Below are positions 43,437 to 54,834 of a stretch of 64,000 nucleotides of DNA, one piece after another. The position numbers and the translations under genes were made by a program. This DNA comes from an uncultured Pelagibacteraceae bacterium (lineage in GTDB: Bacteria; Pseudomonadota; Alphaproteobacteria; Pelagibacterales; Pelagibacteraceae), in the NCBI GenBank assembly GCA_902632315.1, contig CACPCD010000002.1, positions 51,282 through 115,281 on the forward strand. The letters run 5' to 3'. The notes beneath the pieces are model-generated. The model saw only the letters and a program-made list of their open reading frames with translations, did no database searches and was not told the DNA's origin. Within the stretch, counting starts at the first letter, position 1; the number at the start of each line of letters is the position of its first letter.

Positions 43437-43455
43437 ACAGAATATTTATATTATT

Positions 43456-43983
43456 ATGAATTATATTTGTGACTGGCATAATTGTAAAGAAGTAGGGGAA
43501 TACAAAGCGCCTATAGAAAAAGATAATAGTAAGAAATTTAGAATGTTATGTCTAGAACATGTAAAAGAATTCAACAAAAATTGGAACTATTTTTCTGGAA
43601 TGAGTGATGATCAGGTTATTAATTTTTTAAAATCAGATATGATATGGCATAAACCAACTCAAAGTTTTAGCTCTTCTGATAATTTCTTCAAAGTTCTTTG
43701 GAATAACACATTAAAAGATGAGCTGGATAAAGATAAATTTAAAAGTGAATACAACCATATGCGTCAATTTAAATTTGATCATAAAGACATTAAAGCTTTC
43801 AGTATTTTGGGAATTTCGGTCGGTCTAAAGTGGGAAAAAATTCAGGAAAAATTCAAAATCCTTGTCAAAAAATTTCACCCTGATATGAATTCAGGTAATA
43901 AAAAATATGAAGAAAAACTTAAATTGATTACTTTAGCTTATACACAGCTAAAAAATACTTATAGAGAAAAAATTGACACCTAA
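43456..43983 (+). CDS. DnaJ-domain protein (DnaJ-like cobS neighbour)
   Basis: 175 residues. The C-terminal J domain covers about residues 113-172, with HPD at 141-143 preceded by a basic helix. The N-terminal part has Cys5, His8, Cys10, Cys32 and His35 (CDWHNC and CLEH), which may form a small metal site. It probably recruits DnaK (Hsp70) to a specific client, perhaps CobS/CobT since the genes overlap; that is inference. Members of this type regularly precede cobS. Confidence 0.85.
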   Translation: MNYICDWHNCKEVGEYKAPIEKDNSKKFRMLCLEHVKEFNKNWNYFSGMSDDQVINFLKSDMIWHKPTQSFSSSDNFFKVLWNNTLKDELDKDKFKSEYNHMRQFKFDHKDIKAFSILGISVGLKWEKIQEKFKILVKKFHPDMNSGNKKYEEKLKLITLAYTQLKNTYREKIDT

Positions 43984-44947
43984 TTTAAACATACAACCTG
44001 ATATTAAAGTATCTATTAAACAAACTTTTGGTTTTGATACAGAAATGGAAGTAGACGCTTTTTCGAAAAAAAATGAATACGTCCCCGAAATTGATAGAAA
44101 TTATAAATTTGATAAGGACACCACACTTGCGATTATTTCAGGATTCGCATTTAACAAAAGAGTTCTTGTTCAAGGTTATCATGGTACAGGAAAATCAACT
44201 CACATAGAACAAATTGCAGCTAGACTTAATTGGCCCTGTATAAGAGTAAATCTAGACAGCCATGTCAGCAGAATTGATTTAATAGGAAAAGACGCAATTG
44301 TTTTGAAAGATGGAAAACAGGTGACTGAGTTTAAAGAAGGTATTTTGCCCTGGTCAATTCAAAACCCAGTTGCTTTAGTTTTCGATGAATACGATGCTGG
44401 AAGACCCGATGTTATGTTCGTAATACAAAGAGTTCTTGAAGCTGAAGGAAATTTTACTCTTTTAGATAAAAATAAAGTTATTAAACAAAATAATTTTTTT
44501 AGATTATTTGCTACTTCGAATACCGTTGGTCTTGGAGATACCTCTGGTTTATATCATGGAACTCAACAAATAAATCAAGGTCAAATGGATAGATGGAATA
44601 TAGTTACAACCTTAAATTATTTAAGTTTAGAAAAAGAAATGGAAATAATCTTAGCAAAAAATAAATCCCTTAATAATCAAAAAGGTAAAGACAAAGTTGC
44701 AAATATGATTAAAGTTGCTTCATTAACTAGAAAAGGGTTTATTGCAGGTGATATTTCAACAGTAATGAGTCCAAGAACAGTGTTGCATTGGGCAGAAAAT
44801 ACGGAAATATTCAAAGATACTGGCTATGCATTCAGAGTTACTTTTTTAAATAAATGTGATGAAATCGAAAAAAATACTATAGCTGAATATTACCAAAGAT
44901 GTTTTGGAGAAGATTTACCTGAGTCACTTGTAAATATTCAAATTTAA
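43973..44947 (+). CDS. cobS: CobS-like AAA+ ATPase
   Basis: 324 residues from a TTG overlapping the DnaJ-like end by 11 bases. Walker A GYHGTGKST at 68-76, Walker B ALVFDEYD at 134-141, and sensor ATSNTVGLGD follow. The N-terminal helix and RVNLDSHVSRIDLIGKDAIV are typical of CobS, the MoxR-related ATPase of aerobic cobaltochelatase. It works with a VWA partner (CobT), which follows with no gap. No CobN or cobalamin gene is in the window, so the target may differ. Confidence 0.9.
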   Translation: MTPNLNIQPDIKVSIKQTFGFDTEMEVDAFSKKNEYVPEIDRNYKFDKDTTLAIISGFAFNKRVLVQGYHGTGKSTHIEQIAARLNWPCIRVNLDSHVSRIDLIGKDAIVLKDGKQVTEFKEGILPWSIQNPVALVFDEYDAGRPDVMFVIQRVLEAEGNFTLLDKNKVIKQNNFFRLFATSNTVGLGDTSGLYHGTQQINQGQMDRWNIVTTLNYLSLEKEMEIILAKNKSLNNQKGKDKVANMIKVASLTRKGFIAGDISTVMSPRTVLHWAENTEIFKDTGYAFRVTFLNKCDEIEKNTIAEYYQRCFGEDLPESLVNIQI

Positions 44948-46744
44948 ATGAAAAATAGCAATAAAAGTGCTCATTTAAAAGAAAAATTAAAACAAGCTCT
45001 TAGTTCTACATTTAAAGTAATTTCTGATGATTTAAAAATAAGTAAGAATAATAATTCTGAAAAAAATGAATTTTTTGATCTACAAAACTTAGATACAAAA
45101 AAAGATTTTATAGAAGCAAGAGCAAAAACTGACTCTTCAGCTTTAAAAAAAAAATTTTCTAATGAAAAAATTTTCAAAAAAAATCTGCCATTAAATACAT
45201 CTTACAAATCATTATATACAATAGCTGAAAAAATTAGATATGAGTCGCTAGGCTTTAAAATGCTTAAAGGGATAGAGAAGAACCTTAAAGATGATTATAA
45301 TGAGAAAATTAGCCTTAAAAGAAAAGATCAGCTTAACTCTAAAGAGGATGTGCCTGTTGTTGAAGCTTTTGAGCTATATATGCTTAAAAATTTTCACAAC
45401 ATAGAGTTAAACTCTATAACTAATAAAATGTTAAGCTTTTGGGAGAAGAATTTTGATAATTCAATCCTCAAACATAAAAATTTTTTAAAATCTAATCTAG
45501 AAAATCAAAACGATTATTCTTCAAAATTTTCAGAAATATTCCAAGAAATGGATATTTTTCAAGATGACAATAATGAGGAAAGTAAGGAAGAAAACCAAGA
45601 TGATGGTCAAGAAAACCCATCAAATGACGATCAAAATTCTGAAAATGAGGATAATAGTGATTCAAATGATAATGATAACCAAGAGTCGATTAATGAGGCT
45701 GATTATAACGTTGATGAGTATAAATTAGACGATCAATTAACAGATAATGAAAGTGAAAATGATAAAAGCGAGCAAATAATTCAGAAAAAAAATCTTAGCA
45801 CATCTGATATTGATTATAAGATCTACACAAATCAGTATGATGAAGTTACAAAAGCAGAAAACTTAGAGAATGCTGATGAAGCAACTAAATTAAGAAAATC
45901 TTTAGACCAACAACTTGTAGGTTTTCATGACATTATTACTAAGCTTGCAAATAAACTACAAAGGCAATTACTGGCAAAACAAAATCGTTCTTGGGAGTTT
46001 GATTTAGAGGAAGGCCTATTAGATAGTTCAAAATTACCAAGAATAATAATGGATCCATACAATTCTCTTTCTTTTAAAAAAGAGAAAGATTTAGACTTTA
46101 AAGATACAGTCGTTACACTTTTAATAGACAACTCTGGGTCTATGAGAGGCAGACCAATAACAATTGCTGCTATATGTGCTGATATATTATCAAGAACCTT
46201 AGAACGTTGCTCAGTTAAGGTTGAAATATTAGGATTTACAACAAAAAATTGGAAAGGTGGTCAAAGTAGAGAGGCATGGAATAAGAATGGCAAACCCAAA
46301 ACACCTGGTAGATTAAATGACTTACAACATATCATCTATAAAGGTGCAGATGCTCACTGGAGACAGTCAAAAAATAACTTAGGATTAATGTTAAAAGAAG
46401 GTTTGCTCAAAGAAAACATTGATGGGGAAGCAATAGCGTGGGCATATAATAGAATTAAAAAAAGGAGAGAAGAAAGAAAAATTCTTATGGTAATTTCAGA
46501 TGGAGCACCGGTAGATGACTCAACTTTGTCTGTCAATTCAGGTGATTTTCTAGAGAAACATTTAAAGAAAATGGTAAAATTTATTGAAGATAAAAGCGAT
46601 ATAGAAATTTTAGCAATTGGTATCGGCCATGATGTATCAAGATATTATAGTCGAGCCATAAAAATAACTGATGTGAATGAACTTGGTGACGTTATGGTTT
46701 CTCAATTAAGTAGTTTGTTTGAAAAAAAAAATAAATTACATTAA
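44948..46744 (+). CDS. cobT: CobT-like VWA-domain protein
   Basis: 598 residues. The N-terminal helical domain is followed by a long Asp/Glu/Asn-rich acidic stretch (about residues 210-280), then a VWA domain with the MIDAS motif IDNSGSMRG near residue 396 and [14 protein letters not shown]. It matches CobT, which pairs with CobS to load metal through CobN. The acidic region is typical. Its 3' end overlaps the convergent regB by 4 bases. Confidence 0.9.
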   Translation: MKNSNKSAHLKEKLKQALSSTFKVISDDLKISKNNNSEKNEFFDLQNLDTKKDFIEARAKTDSSALKKKFSNEKIFKKNLPLNTSYKSLYTIAEKIRYESLGFKMLKGIEKNLKDDYNEKISLKRKDQLNSKEDVPVVEAFELYMLKNFHNIELNSITNKMLSFWEKNFDNSILKHKNFLKSNLENQNDYSSKFSEIFQEMDIFQDDNNEESKEENQDDGQENPSNDDQNSENEDNSDSNDNDNQESINEADYNVDEYKLDDQLTDNESENDKSEQIIQKKNLSTSDIDYKIYTNQYDEVTKAENLENADEATKLRKSLDQQLVGFHDIITKLANKLQRQLLAKQNRSWEFDLEEGLLDSSKLPRIIMDPYNSLSFKKEKDLDFKDTVVTLLIDNSGSMRGRPITIAAICADILSRTLERCSVKVEILGFTTKNWKGGQSREAWNKNGKPKTPGRLNDLQHIIYKGADAHWRQSKNNLGLMLKEGLLKENIDGEAIAWAYNRIKKRREERKILMVISDGAPVDDSTLSVNSGDFLEKHLKKMVKFIEDKSDIEILAIGIGHDVSRYYSRAIKITDVNELGDVMVSQLSSLFEKKNKLH

Positions 46745-48021
46745 ATTTTAAAAAGATCTTTATTTTTCCAGTTGATAGTCACCTCTGCACCACTTCGTGT
46801 TTGTGAGTTCCTACAATTTACAGATGCGAAATTTTTTTCTAAAAGAGTTTTACCGATAAACATACCAAGCCCTAGTCCAATTTTACTTTGATTTTTTTCC
46901 TTTAGTGATTTTAAATATGGTTCACCAATTTTTGAAATAATATCATTTGGATAACCTTTGCCATCATCTTCAATAGTTATTTCTGTTGAATTAGAGTCAC
47001 TTTTAAGACTTATAAAAACTTTATCATAACTAAATTTATTAGCATTACCAATAAAATTTCTTAATCCATAAACAATTTCAATTGATTTAGTAATTTTTTT
47101 TGAATTAAGATCTTGATCAAAATTCAAAACAAAATCTTTATTACTTGTCTCTTTGAATGAAGAGACGATCTCTTTAATATAATCTTTCATAGTAAGATTT
47201 TCATCTATAAACTCATCTTCTTGATTAGGTTCCAAGGATAATTTTTTTAAGATCTTATTACATCTTTCAACTTGGCTAGATAATAATTCAATATCTTGAA
47301 TAACATCTTTTTGATCTTTTAATTGTTTTAAAAGTTCCTGAGTAATTATTTTGATTGTTGATAATGGTGTACCAAGAGAGTGTGCGGCGGCGGCGGCTTG
47401 GCCACCCAACGACAACATTTCGTGCTCTTTTGCCATTACTTCTTCCATCTTTTTTAGAGCTTCTTTCCTTAACCTAGATTCTGAACCAAAAATGATTGCA
47501 AAATAATTCAAAAAAATTGTCGCTATTATTAATGAAATAGGTATTGAGTAATAATAATAGGGACTAACATGAAAATGAGTGTTAAGTGGATACGGCAGGT
47601 CCTCTGAAAAAAATGTGAGAAAAATAATCATTAAGATTGTTGTTGAAACTAAAAGAGCATTTGTTCTAAATCCCAAATTTGAAGATGCAAAAACACTAGG
47701 GATTATTAAAAAAATTACAAATGGGTTGAGAATTCCTCCTGTCAAATAGATCAGTGATCCTAATTGAAATATATCTATCATTAAGAAGATTAAAGCTGAT
47801 CTATCAGATAACTGAGTTTTTTTATAAATAATAATAAGGTAAATATTGCTTATTATACCTAAAAAAATAATCAAATTTGAACTTAAAAAATCAAAATCAA
47901 AATTAAAATAAAAATATACTATGTAAACTGATAACAGTTGACCAATTATACCAATCCATCTCAACGAAATATATGTGGATTTTTTTAAAGAATAAGATTT
48001 TGAAGTTTCAAAAAACTTCAT
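46741..48021 (-). CDS. regB: RegB/PrrB-type redox sensor histidine kinase
   Basis: 426 residues with six N-terminal membrane helices (about 15-180), a dimerisation helix with the phospho-acceptor His214 in [14 protein letters not shown], and an ATPase domain ending in DDGKGYP and [13 protein letters not shown]. The quinone-binding GGILNPF at 95-101 and the redox Cys254 in [10 protein letters not shown] are both conserved, so it should sense the ubiquinone pool. RegB controls respiratory and related genes through RegA, which is not adjacent. It lies 3 bases after gyrB on the same strand. Confidence 0.92.
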   Translation of the reverse strand: MKFFETSKSYSLKKSTYISLRWIGIIGQLLSVYIVYFYFNFDFDFLSSNLIIFLGIISNIYLIIIYKKTQLSDRSALIFLMIDIFQLGSLIYLTGGILNPFVIFLIIPSVFASSNLGFRTNALLVSTTILMIIFLTFFSEDLPYPLNTHFHVSPYYYYSIPISLIIATIFLNYFAIIFGSESRLRKEALKKMEEVMAKEHEMLSLGGQAAAAAHSLGTPLSTIKIITQELLKQLKDQKDVIQDIELLSSQVERCNKILKKLSLEPNQEDEFIDENLTMKDYIKEIVSSFKETSNKDFVLNFDQDLNSKKITKSIEIVYGLRNFIGNANKFSYDKVFISLKSDSNSTEITIEDDGKGYPNDIISKIGEPYLKSLKEKNQSKIGLGLGMFIGKTLLEKNFASVNCRNSQTRSGAEVTINWKNKDLFKI

Positions 48022-48024
48022 TTT

Positions 48025-50175
<2,151 letters not shown>

Positions 50176-50202
50176 TTATATTGAATTTAGATGGTTATTT
50201 AA

Positions 50203-50292
50203 TGGCGGAGAGAATGGGATTCGAACCCATGAAAGGGCTTCCCCTTTACACGCTTTCCAAGCGTGCGCCTTCAACCACTCGGCCACCTCTCC
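50203..50292 (-). tRNA. tRNA-Ser (anticodon GGA)
   Basis: Ninety bases including an encoded CCA. GGAGAGG pairs with CTCTCC-side bases, anticodon loop TTGGAAA between CACGC and GCGTG, a long variable arm (AAAGGGGAAGCCCTTT), and T-loop TTCGAAT. The long variable arm fixes serine identity. It separates gyrB from the sugar island; its 3' end points toward gyrB, away from the island. Confidence 0.95.
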
Positions 50293-50293
50293 T

Positions 50294-51169
50294 TTATTTG
50301 GAATACTTAATTTTAAATTTATAATACGCATATATTCTTGAAAATAACCTTACAGCATCATGAAATTTTAAAACAATTATTTTTAATACTAATTTTATCA
50401 AATATTTTGGTAATTTTTTTTTAAAAGAATCAATTATAGATAAATGTTCGTTCATTTTATAAAAATAATAAAATTTGTCATGCGTAAAATTGTATTCTCG
50501 AATAAAAATTTTTTGATATTTATTTCTTACTTTTATTATTCCATGTTGATGGATGCATTTAGCTTCATAGACTTGAACAATAGATTTTTTTAAGTTTTTA
50601 ATTCTTCTACATAAATCGTCATCAGAGAAATAAAGAAAGAAATTTTCGTCAAAAAATATTATCTTTTTTTCAAAATCTTCAGTTTTGAATAACATGCATG
50701 CTCCTAAAGCACTATCAACACAAACGTCTCCTTCTAGATTTAATATGATATTTTTATCAGATTTTTCTGGTAAGGGACCACCGCTATATGAAAGATTATT
50801 TTCATTATCGTAAGACGTTGGAGTTACGATAGTTAAGTTTTTATAAAATGAAAATTTATCAATCAGGATATTTATATCTTCAGTTTTGATTATACAGTCT
50901 GGGCCTAGGACTAATGTGTACTTAGTTTGACTTTGTTTTATTCCCTGATTATACCCTGCAGAAAATCCGTTATTTTCTTTATTGAGTAAGTACTTATCTA
51001 TCTTATAAGAGGATAATATTTTTTTTTGGAGTTCAACATCATTTGCATTATCCACTATCACAATTTTATAATTTTGAATTTGGTCAAGAGTTTTTGAAAT
51101 AAGTTCAAAAGGCTCTTTAAAAAGAACAATTATTATTGTTAAATTCTTATTTTGATTTAGATTTTTCAT
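50294..51169 (-). CDS. Family 2 glycosyltransferase (rhamnosyltransferase-like)
   Basis: 291 residues. The GT-A core starts IIVLFKEPFELISKTL, then IVDNAND, ENNGFSAGYNQGI, a GPDC segment in the position of DxD, and GACMLF with FFLYFSDDDLCRRI as the acceptor and catalytic region. It ends 2 bases after tRNA-Ser on the opposite edge. It probably adds a sugar in O-antigen or other surface glycan assembly. No membrane segment except a possible C-terminal amphipathic helix. Confidence 0.85.
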   Translation of the reverse strand: MKNLNQNKNLTIIIVLFKEPFELISKTLDQIQNYKIVIVDNANDVELQKKILSSYKIDKYLLNKENNGFSAGYNQGIKQSQTKYTLVLGPDCIIKTEDINILIDKFSFYKNLTIVTPTSYDNENNLSYSGGPLPEKSDKNIILNLEGDVCVDSALGACMLFKTEDFEKKIIFFDENFFLYFSDDDLCRRIKNLKKSIVQVYEAKCIHQHGIIKVRNKYQKIFIREYNFTHDKFYYFYKMNEHLSIIDSFKKKLPKYLIKLVLKIIVLKFHDAVRLFSRIYAYYKFKIKYSK

Positions 51170-51211
51170 TTATTGCATTATACATTAAAGTTTAATATTT
51201 ACTTTATATTT

Positions 51212-52063
51212 ATGGCAAAAATTTTAATCACAGGATCAAGTGGTTTTGTTGGTTATAATATTCTTGAAAAATTAATTATTTCTAACACTGTTTATGCAAC
51301 GTCTAGAAAAAATATAACATCTAAACATAAAAATTTAAAATATATTTATTTCAAAAATCATGAAGACTTAAATTTAAAATTAAGAAAAATTAAAGTTGAT
51401 ACAATTATACATTGCGCAACACATTATATTAAAAGTCATAATTTCAACGATGTGGCAAAAATTATGCGTGCAAATTTAGAGTTTGGAACAGTCATTTTAG
51501 AAAATTTAAAAATCATGAAAGTAAAAAAGTTCGTTAATTTTTGTACAGTCTGGCAAAATTTCAACTCTACAAAATATGATCCATTCAATCTTTACTCTGC
51601 ATCAAAAAATGCTTTTTTAAATATTCTAAGATTTTATCAAAAAAACAACAAAGATATAAAATATTTCAATCTTTATATTTCTGATACTTTTGGCCCAAAT
51701 GATAATAGAATAAAATTGTCTAATATTTTAAAAAATAATTTCTCTAAAAGAAAAAAAATCAAAATAATGTCAAAAAATCTATCAATAAATTTAATAAACA
51801 TCAAAGATATTGTCTCAGCTATAGAAGTAATTTTATTTAAGAATGTAAATCAAGGAAGCTATAACATCACTAACAAAAATAATTTTTCGATTAAAAAAAT
51901 TATTTCAAAATTAAAAGAAGATAAAAAATTTAAAATTAGTATTTATTGGGGAAAAGAAAAAAAAGATAATATCAAAATATATAAATTTAAAAACCTCCCT
52001 TTTTGGAAACCTAGACATAGCAAATTTTATGACTTAATAAATTTTATCATAGGACAATCTTAA
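51212..52063 (+). CDS. NAD-dependent epimerase/dehydratase (extended SDR)
   Basis: 283 residues from MAKILITGSSGFVGYN; an earlier ATG (51173) adds 13 nonconserved residues and would leave only 3 bases to the divergent GT2 start. GSSGFVG is the nucleotide-binding loop. The catalytic Tyr and Lys lie in LYSASKNAFL, and IHCATHYI and NLYISDTFGPND follow. It likely modifies a nucleotide-sugar for the neighbouring transferases. A+T content here looks higher than in the housekeeping genes. Confidence 0.85.
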   Translation: MAKILITGSSGFVGYNILEKLIISNTVYATSRKNITSKHKNLKYIYFKNHEDLNLKLRKIKVDTIIHCATHYIKSHNFNDVAKIMRANLEFGTVILENLKIMKVKKFVNFCTVWQNFNSTKYDPFNLYSASKNAFLNILRFYQKNNKDIKYFNLYISDTFGPNDNRIKLSNILKNNFSKRKKIKIMSKNLSINLINIKDIVSAIEVILFKNVNQGSYNITNKNNFSIKKIISKLKEDKKFKISIYWGKEKKDNIKIYKFKNLPFWKPRHSKFYDLINFIIGQS

Positions 52064-52099
52064 TGTTGTAATTAAATGAAATATATATAATTAAAGCTT

Positions 52100-53305
52100 A
52101 TGAAAAAAATTTATTACGGTAAGGCTGTTTATGATAAAAAAGAAATAAATGCAGTAATAAGTGTATTAAAGAATAATAGTTTAAATTTAGTCGATGGCCC
52201 GCACGTCAAAATTTTAGAAAGAAGGGTTGCAAAAATATTTGGAAAAAAATTTGGATTAATGGTCAATTCAGGTTCATCGGCAAATCTTCTTTCGCTTGCA
52301 TCATTTAATTTTAAAAAAGGAAGTGAAATTATAACTCCAAATTTAACTTTCTCTACTACAGTTGCTCCAATTTACCAGTTAGGGTTAATTCCTTATTTTA
52401 TAGGAGTTTTAGAAAATAAATTTGTAGCTGATACTAAACAAATAGAAAAATGTATAAATAAAAAAACTGTGGCTATAATGATACCAAACCTGCTTGGAAA
52501 TATTCCTCTATGGGAAGATATTTATAAAATAGCAAAAAAATACAACTTAAAAGTCATTGAAGATTCTGCTGATACAATTGGTTATTCAGTTAATCAAAAA
52601 AATTTAGGAAAATATTCAGATATTACAACAAATAGTTTTTACGCTTCGCATATAATAAATGGCGCTGGCTTTGGTGGAATTGCGTGTTTTAATAATTTTG
52701 AACTTTACGAACGGGCAAAACTTTTAAGAGGATGGGGAAGATCTTCGGCAACTTTCGATGAGTCAGAGGAAATAGAAGATAGATTTGATGTTAAAATAAG
52801 TGGAATAGAATACGACAAGAAATATATTTTTTCTAAATTAGGTTATAATTTTTTGCCTTCAGAGATTTCAGCTGCATTCGCAATTGAACAAATAAAAAAG
52901 CTTAAGCAAAATATTAGATTAAGGCGATATAATTTTATTTTCTTAAAAAAATTTTTTTATAAATATAAAAATATTTTTAAATTACCCGAAATGCACCAAA
53001 ATGTTCAAACACCTTGGCTAGCTTTTCCATTGGTCATAAAAAAAAATAAAAAATTTACCAGACGAGAGTTACAAATATTTTTTGAAAAAAACAATATTCA
53101 AACTAGAACTATATTTACTGGTAATATTTTAAAACAACCAATAATGAAATCATTAAAATTTAAAAAACATAAAAATTCAGATGAAATAGCAAATGATGTA
53201 ATGAAAAATGGTATTTTATTAGGGTGCCACCAGGGATTAAAAAAGAATGAATTAAATTATATTTGCAAAATATTCGAAAAATTCGTTAAATTAAAAAAAT
53301 TATAA
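52100..53305 (+). CDS. DegT/DnrJ/EryC1-family sugar dehydratase with His in place of PLP Lys
   Basis: 401 residues. The PLP phosphate loop NSGSSANLL at 56-64, cofactor Asp in EDSAD near 155, and SFYASHIINGAG with His184 where aminotransferases carry the PLP lysine. The same substitution defines the PMP-dependent dehydratases such as ColD and the E1 enzyme (RfbH), which remove the 3-hydroxyl from a 4-keto-6-deoxy sugar. The E1 iron-sulfur Cys spacing was not found. It should make a 3-deoxy sugar for the surface glycan of this island (inference). Confidence 0.85.
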   Translation: MKKIYYGKAVYDKKEINAVISVLKNNSLNLVDGPHVKILERRVAKIFGKKFGLMVNSGSSANLLSLASFNFKKGSEIITPNLTFSTTVAPIYQLGLIPYFIGVLENKFVADTKQIEKCINKKTVAIMIPNLLGNIPLWEDIYKIAKKYNLKVIEDSADTIGYSVNQKNLGKYSDITTNSFYASHIINGAGFGGIACFNNFELYERAKLLRGWGRSSATFDESEEIEDRFDVKISGIEYDKKYIFSKLGYNFLPSEISAAFAIEQIKKLKQNIRLRRYNFIFLKKFFYKYKNIFKLPEMHQNVQTPWLAFPLVIKKNKKFTRRELQIFFEKNNIQTRTIFTGNILKQPIMKSLKFKKHKNSDEIANDVMKNGILLGCHQGLKKNELNYICKIFEKFVKLKKL

Positions 53306-53333
53306 TTCTTAAATTAAATATTTATTTTTTAAA

Positions 53334-54134
53334 ATGAAAATATTTGATACTATCACATTTTTCAGAGAAAATTTTATTACAAATTTACGATTTGAAATTC
53401 TTAACGACGTAGTTGATTTTTTTTTAGTATGTGAATCTATTTATGACCATCAAGGTAACAAGAAAAAATTAAACTTTAGTCTTAAAAATTCTAAATTTAA
53501 GAATAAGTTAATCTATTTGGTTATGGAAAGACCTTTTAAAACCAATTCTTCAGCGTGGCAGAATCAAGCTGAACAAAGAGAATATATATTAAATGGATTA
53601 AAAAAAGCTTCTGACGAAGATTATGTAATGTTTTCTGATCCTGATGAAATCCCCAATCCAAAACTAATCAAGGGTTTAAATTTAAATCAAAAATACGGGA
53701 TTTTTATGCAGAAATGTTTTTGCTACAAGATAAATATGTTTAACAAATATGAAACCCCTTGGGAAGGAACAAGAATATCTAAATTAAAAGATTTAAAATC
53801 TATCGATTATTTGAGACAAAAAATAGTGTCTAAAAATTTGAAAGAACCTTTTTGGAAATTTAATAAAAATAAAAGTATTCAACTATTTGAAAACGGTGGC
53901 TGGCATTTTAATACGCTTTTATCACCAGAGGAAATATCAATAAAATTAAAAACATTTGCTCATACAGAATATTCTGGTGCGGAATTTTCTGACGTATCTA
54001 TAATAAAAAAAAATATTGAAGAAAAAAATGATCTTTTTCAAAGAGGTTGGAAATATGAAAAAGTTAAAATAGACAATTCTTTTCCAAATTACATCTTCAA
54101 TAATCAAACACTTTTAAAAAAATGGATAATTTAA
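53334..54134 (+). CDS. Family 17 glycosyltransferase
   Basis: 266 residues. KIFDTITFFRENFITNLRFE, VCESIYDHQGN and MFSDPDEIPNPKLI (SDPDEIP at 101-107) are the conserved GT17 pattern, first described in eukaryotic beta-1,4-N-acetylglucosaminyltransferase III. GGWHFNTLLSPEEI and FAHTEYSG follow. Its donor and acceptor are unknown here. A 28-base gap separates it from the dehydratase, and the next gene starts 1 base after it. Confidence 0.87.
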   Translation: MKIFDTITFFRENFITNLRFEILNDVVDFFLVCESIYDHQGNKKKLNFSLKNSKFKNKLIYLVMERPFKTNSSAWQNQAEQREYILNGLKKASDEDYVMFSDPDEIPNPKLIKGLNLNQKYGIFMQKCFCYKINMFNKYETPWEGTRISKLKDLKSIDYLRQKIVSKNLKEPFWKFNKNKSIQLFENGGWHFNTLLSPEEISIKLKTFAHTEYSGAEFSDVSIIKKNIEEKNDLFQRGWKYEKVKIDNSFPNYIFNNQTLLKKWII

Positions 54135-54135
54135 A

Positions 54136-54834
54136 TTGGAAAAAATAAATAAATTTAAATTTAAAATTAACAAATTATTTTATTCTTTGTTTAAAGAAAG
54201 ATTTAATAAAGAAATTAATTTTGATTTCCCACAAAATATTAATAGATGGGATCTAATAAAAGAAATAATAAAAATTAGAAATTTTAGCTCTTATCTAGAA
54301 ATAGGTTGTGATGATGATCATTCTTTCAATAATATTACTGTTAATGATAAAATTGGAGTTGATCCATATTCTGGGGGCAATTTTAGAGGAACAAGCAATT
54401 TTTTTTTTTCACAAAATAATAGAAAATTTGATTGTATATTTATAGATGGACTTCACGAGTACGATCAGGTCTGTAATGATTTGGAGAATTCTCTAAACTG
54501 TTTAAAAGAAAATGGAATTATTCTATTACATGATACTTTGCCAGCTAATATTCATCAGCAGGCAGTACCAAGATATAAAATAATTTGGAATGGAGATGTT
54601 TGGAAATCAATTGTAAAGTATCGAATTAAAAAAGATTGTGATATTGTGACATGTAAAATTGATCATGGAGTTTCAGTTGTCCAAAAAATTATAAACAAGA
54701 AACCTTTAAAAAATATTGATATTTTAGATTGTAAAAAATTAAACTTTAAAGATTTCTACGAAAATCATAAAGAATATATGAGGATTATGAGCTACAAAGA
54801 AGTTATTGATTATATTTCAAAATCATCAGACTGA
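54136..54834 (+). CDS. Class I SAM-dependent methyltransferase
   Basis: 232 residues from a TTG one base after the GT17 stop; no ATG fits as well. LEIGCDDDHSF at 54-64 is the SAM-binding loop, GVDPYSGG is motif II, and IFIDGLHEYDQV at 101-112 with LHDTLP follows. It resembles methyltransferases seen in glycan clusters that act on sugars. The 3' end overlaps the convergent GT61 gene by 9 bases. Confidence 0.8.
   Translation: MEKINKFKFKINKLFYSLFKERFNKEINFDFPQNINRWDLIKEIIKIRNFSSYLEIGCDDDHSFNNITVNDKIGVDPYSGGNFRGTSNFFFSQNNRKFDCIFIDGLHEYDQVCNDLENSLNCLKENGIILLHDTLPANIHQQAVPRYKIIWNGDVWKSIVKYRIKKDCDIVTCKIDHGVSVVQKIINKKPLKNIDILDCKKLNFKDFYENHKEYMRIMSYKEVIDYISKSSD

Noticed and set aside
50203-50292. tRNA-Ser as the integration site of the sugar island
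   Set aside because: The tRNA 3' end faces gyrB, not the island, and no integrase or repeated tRNA end was seen at the other side.
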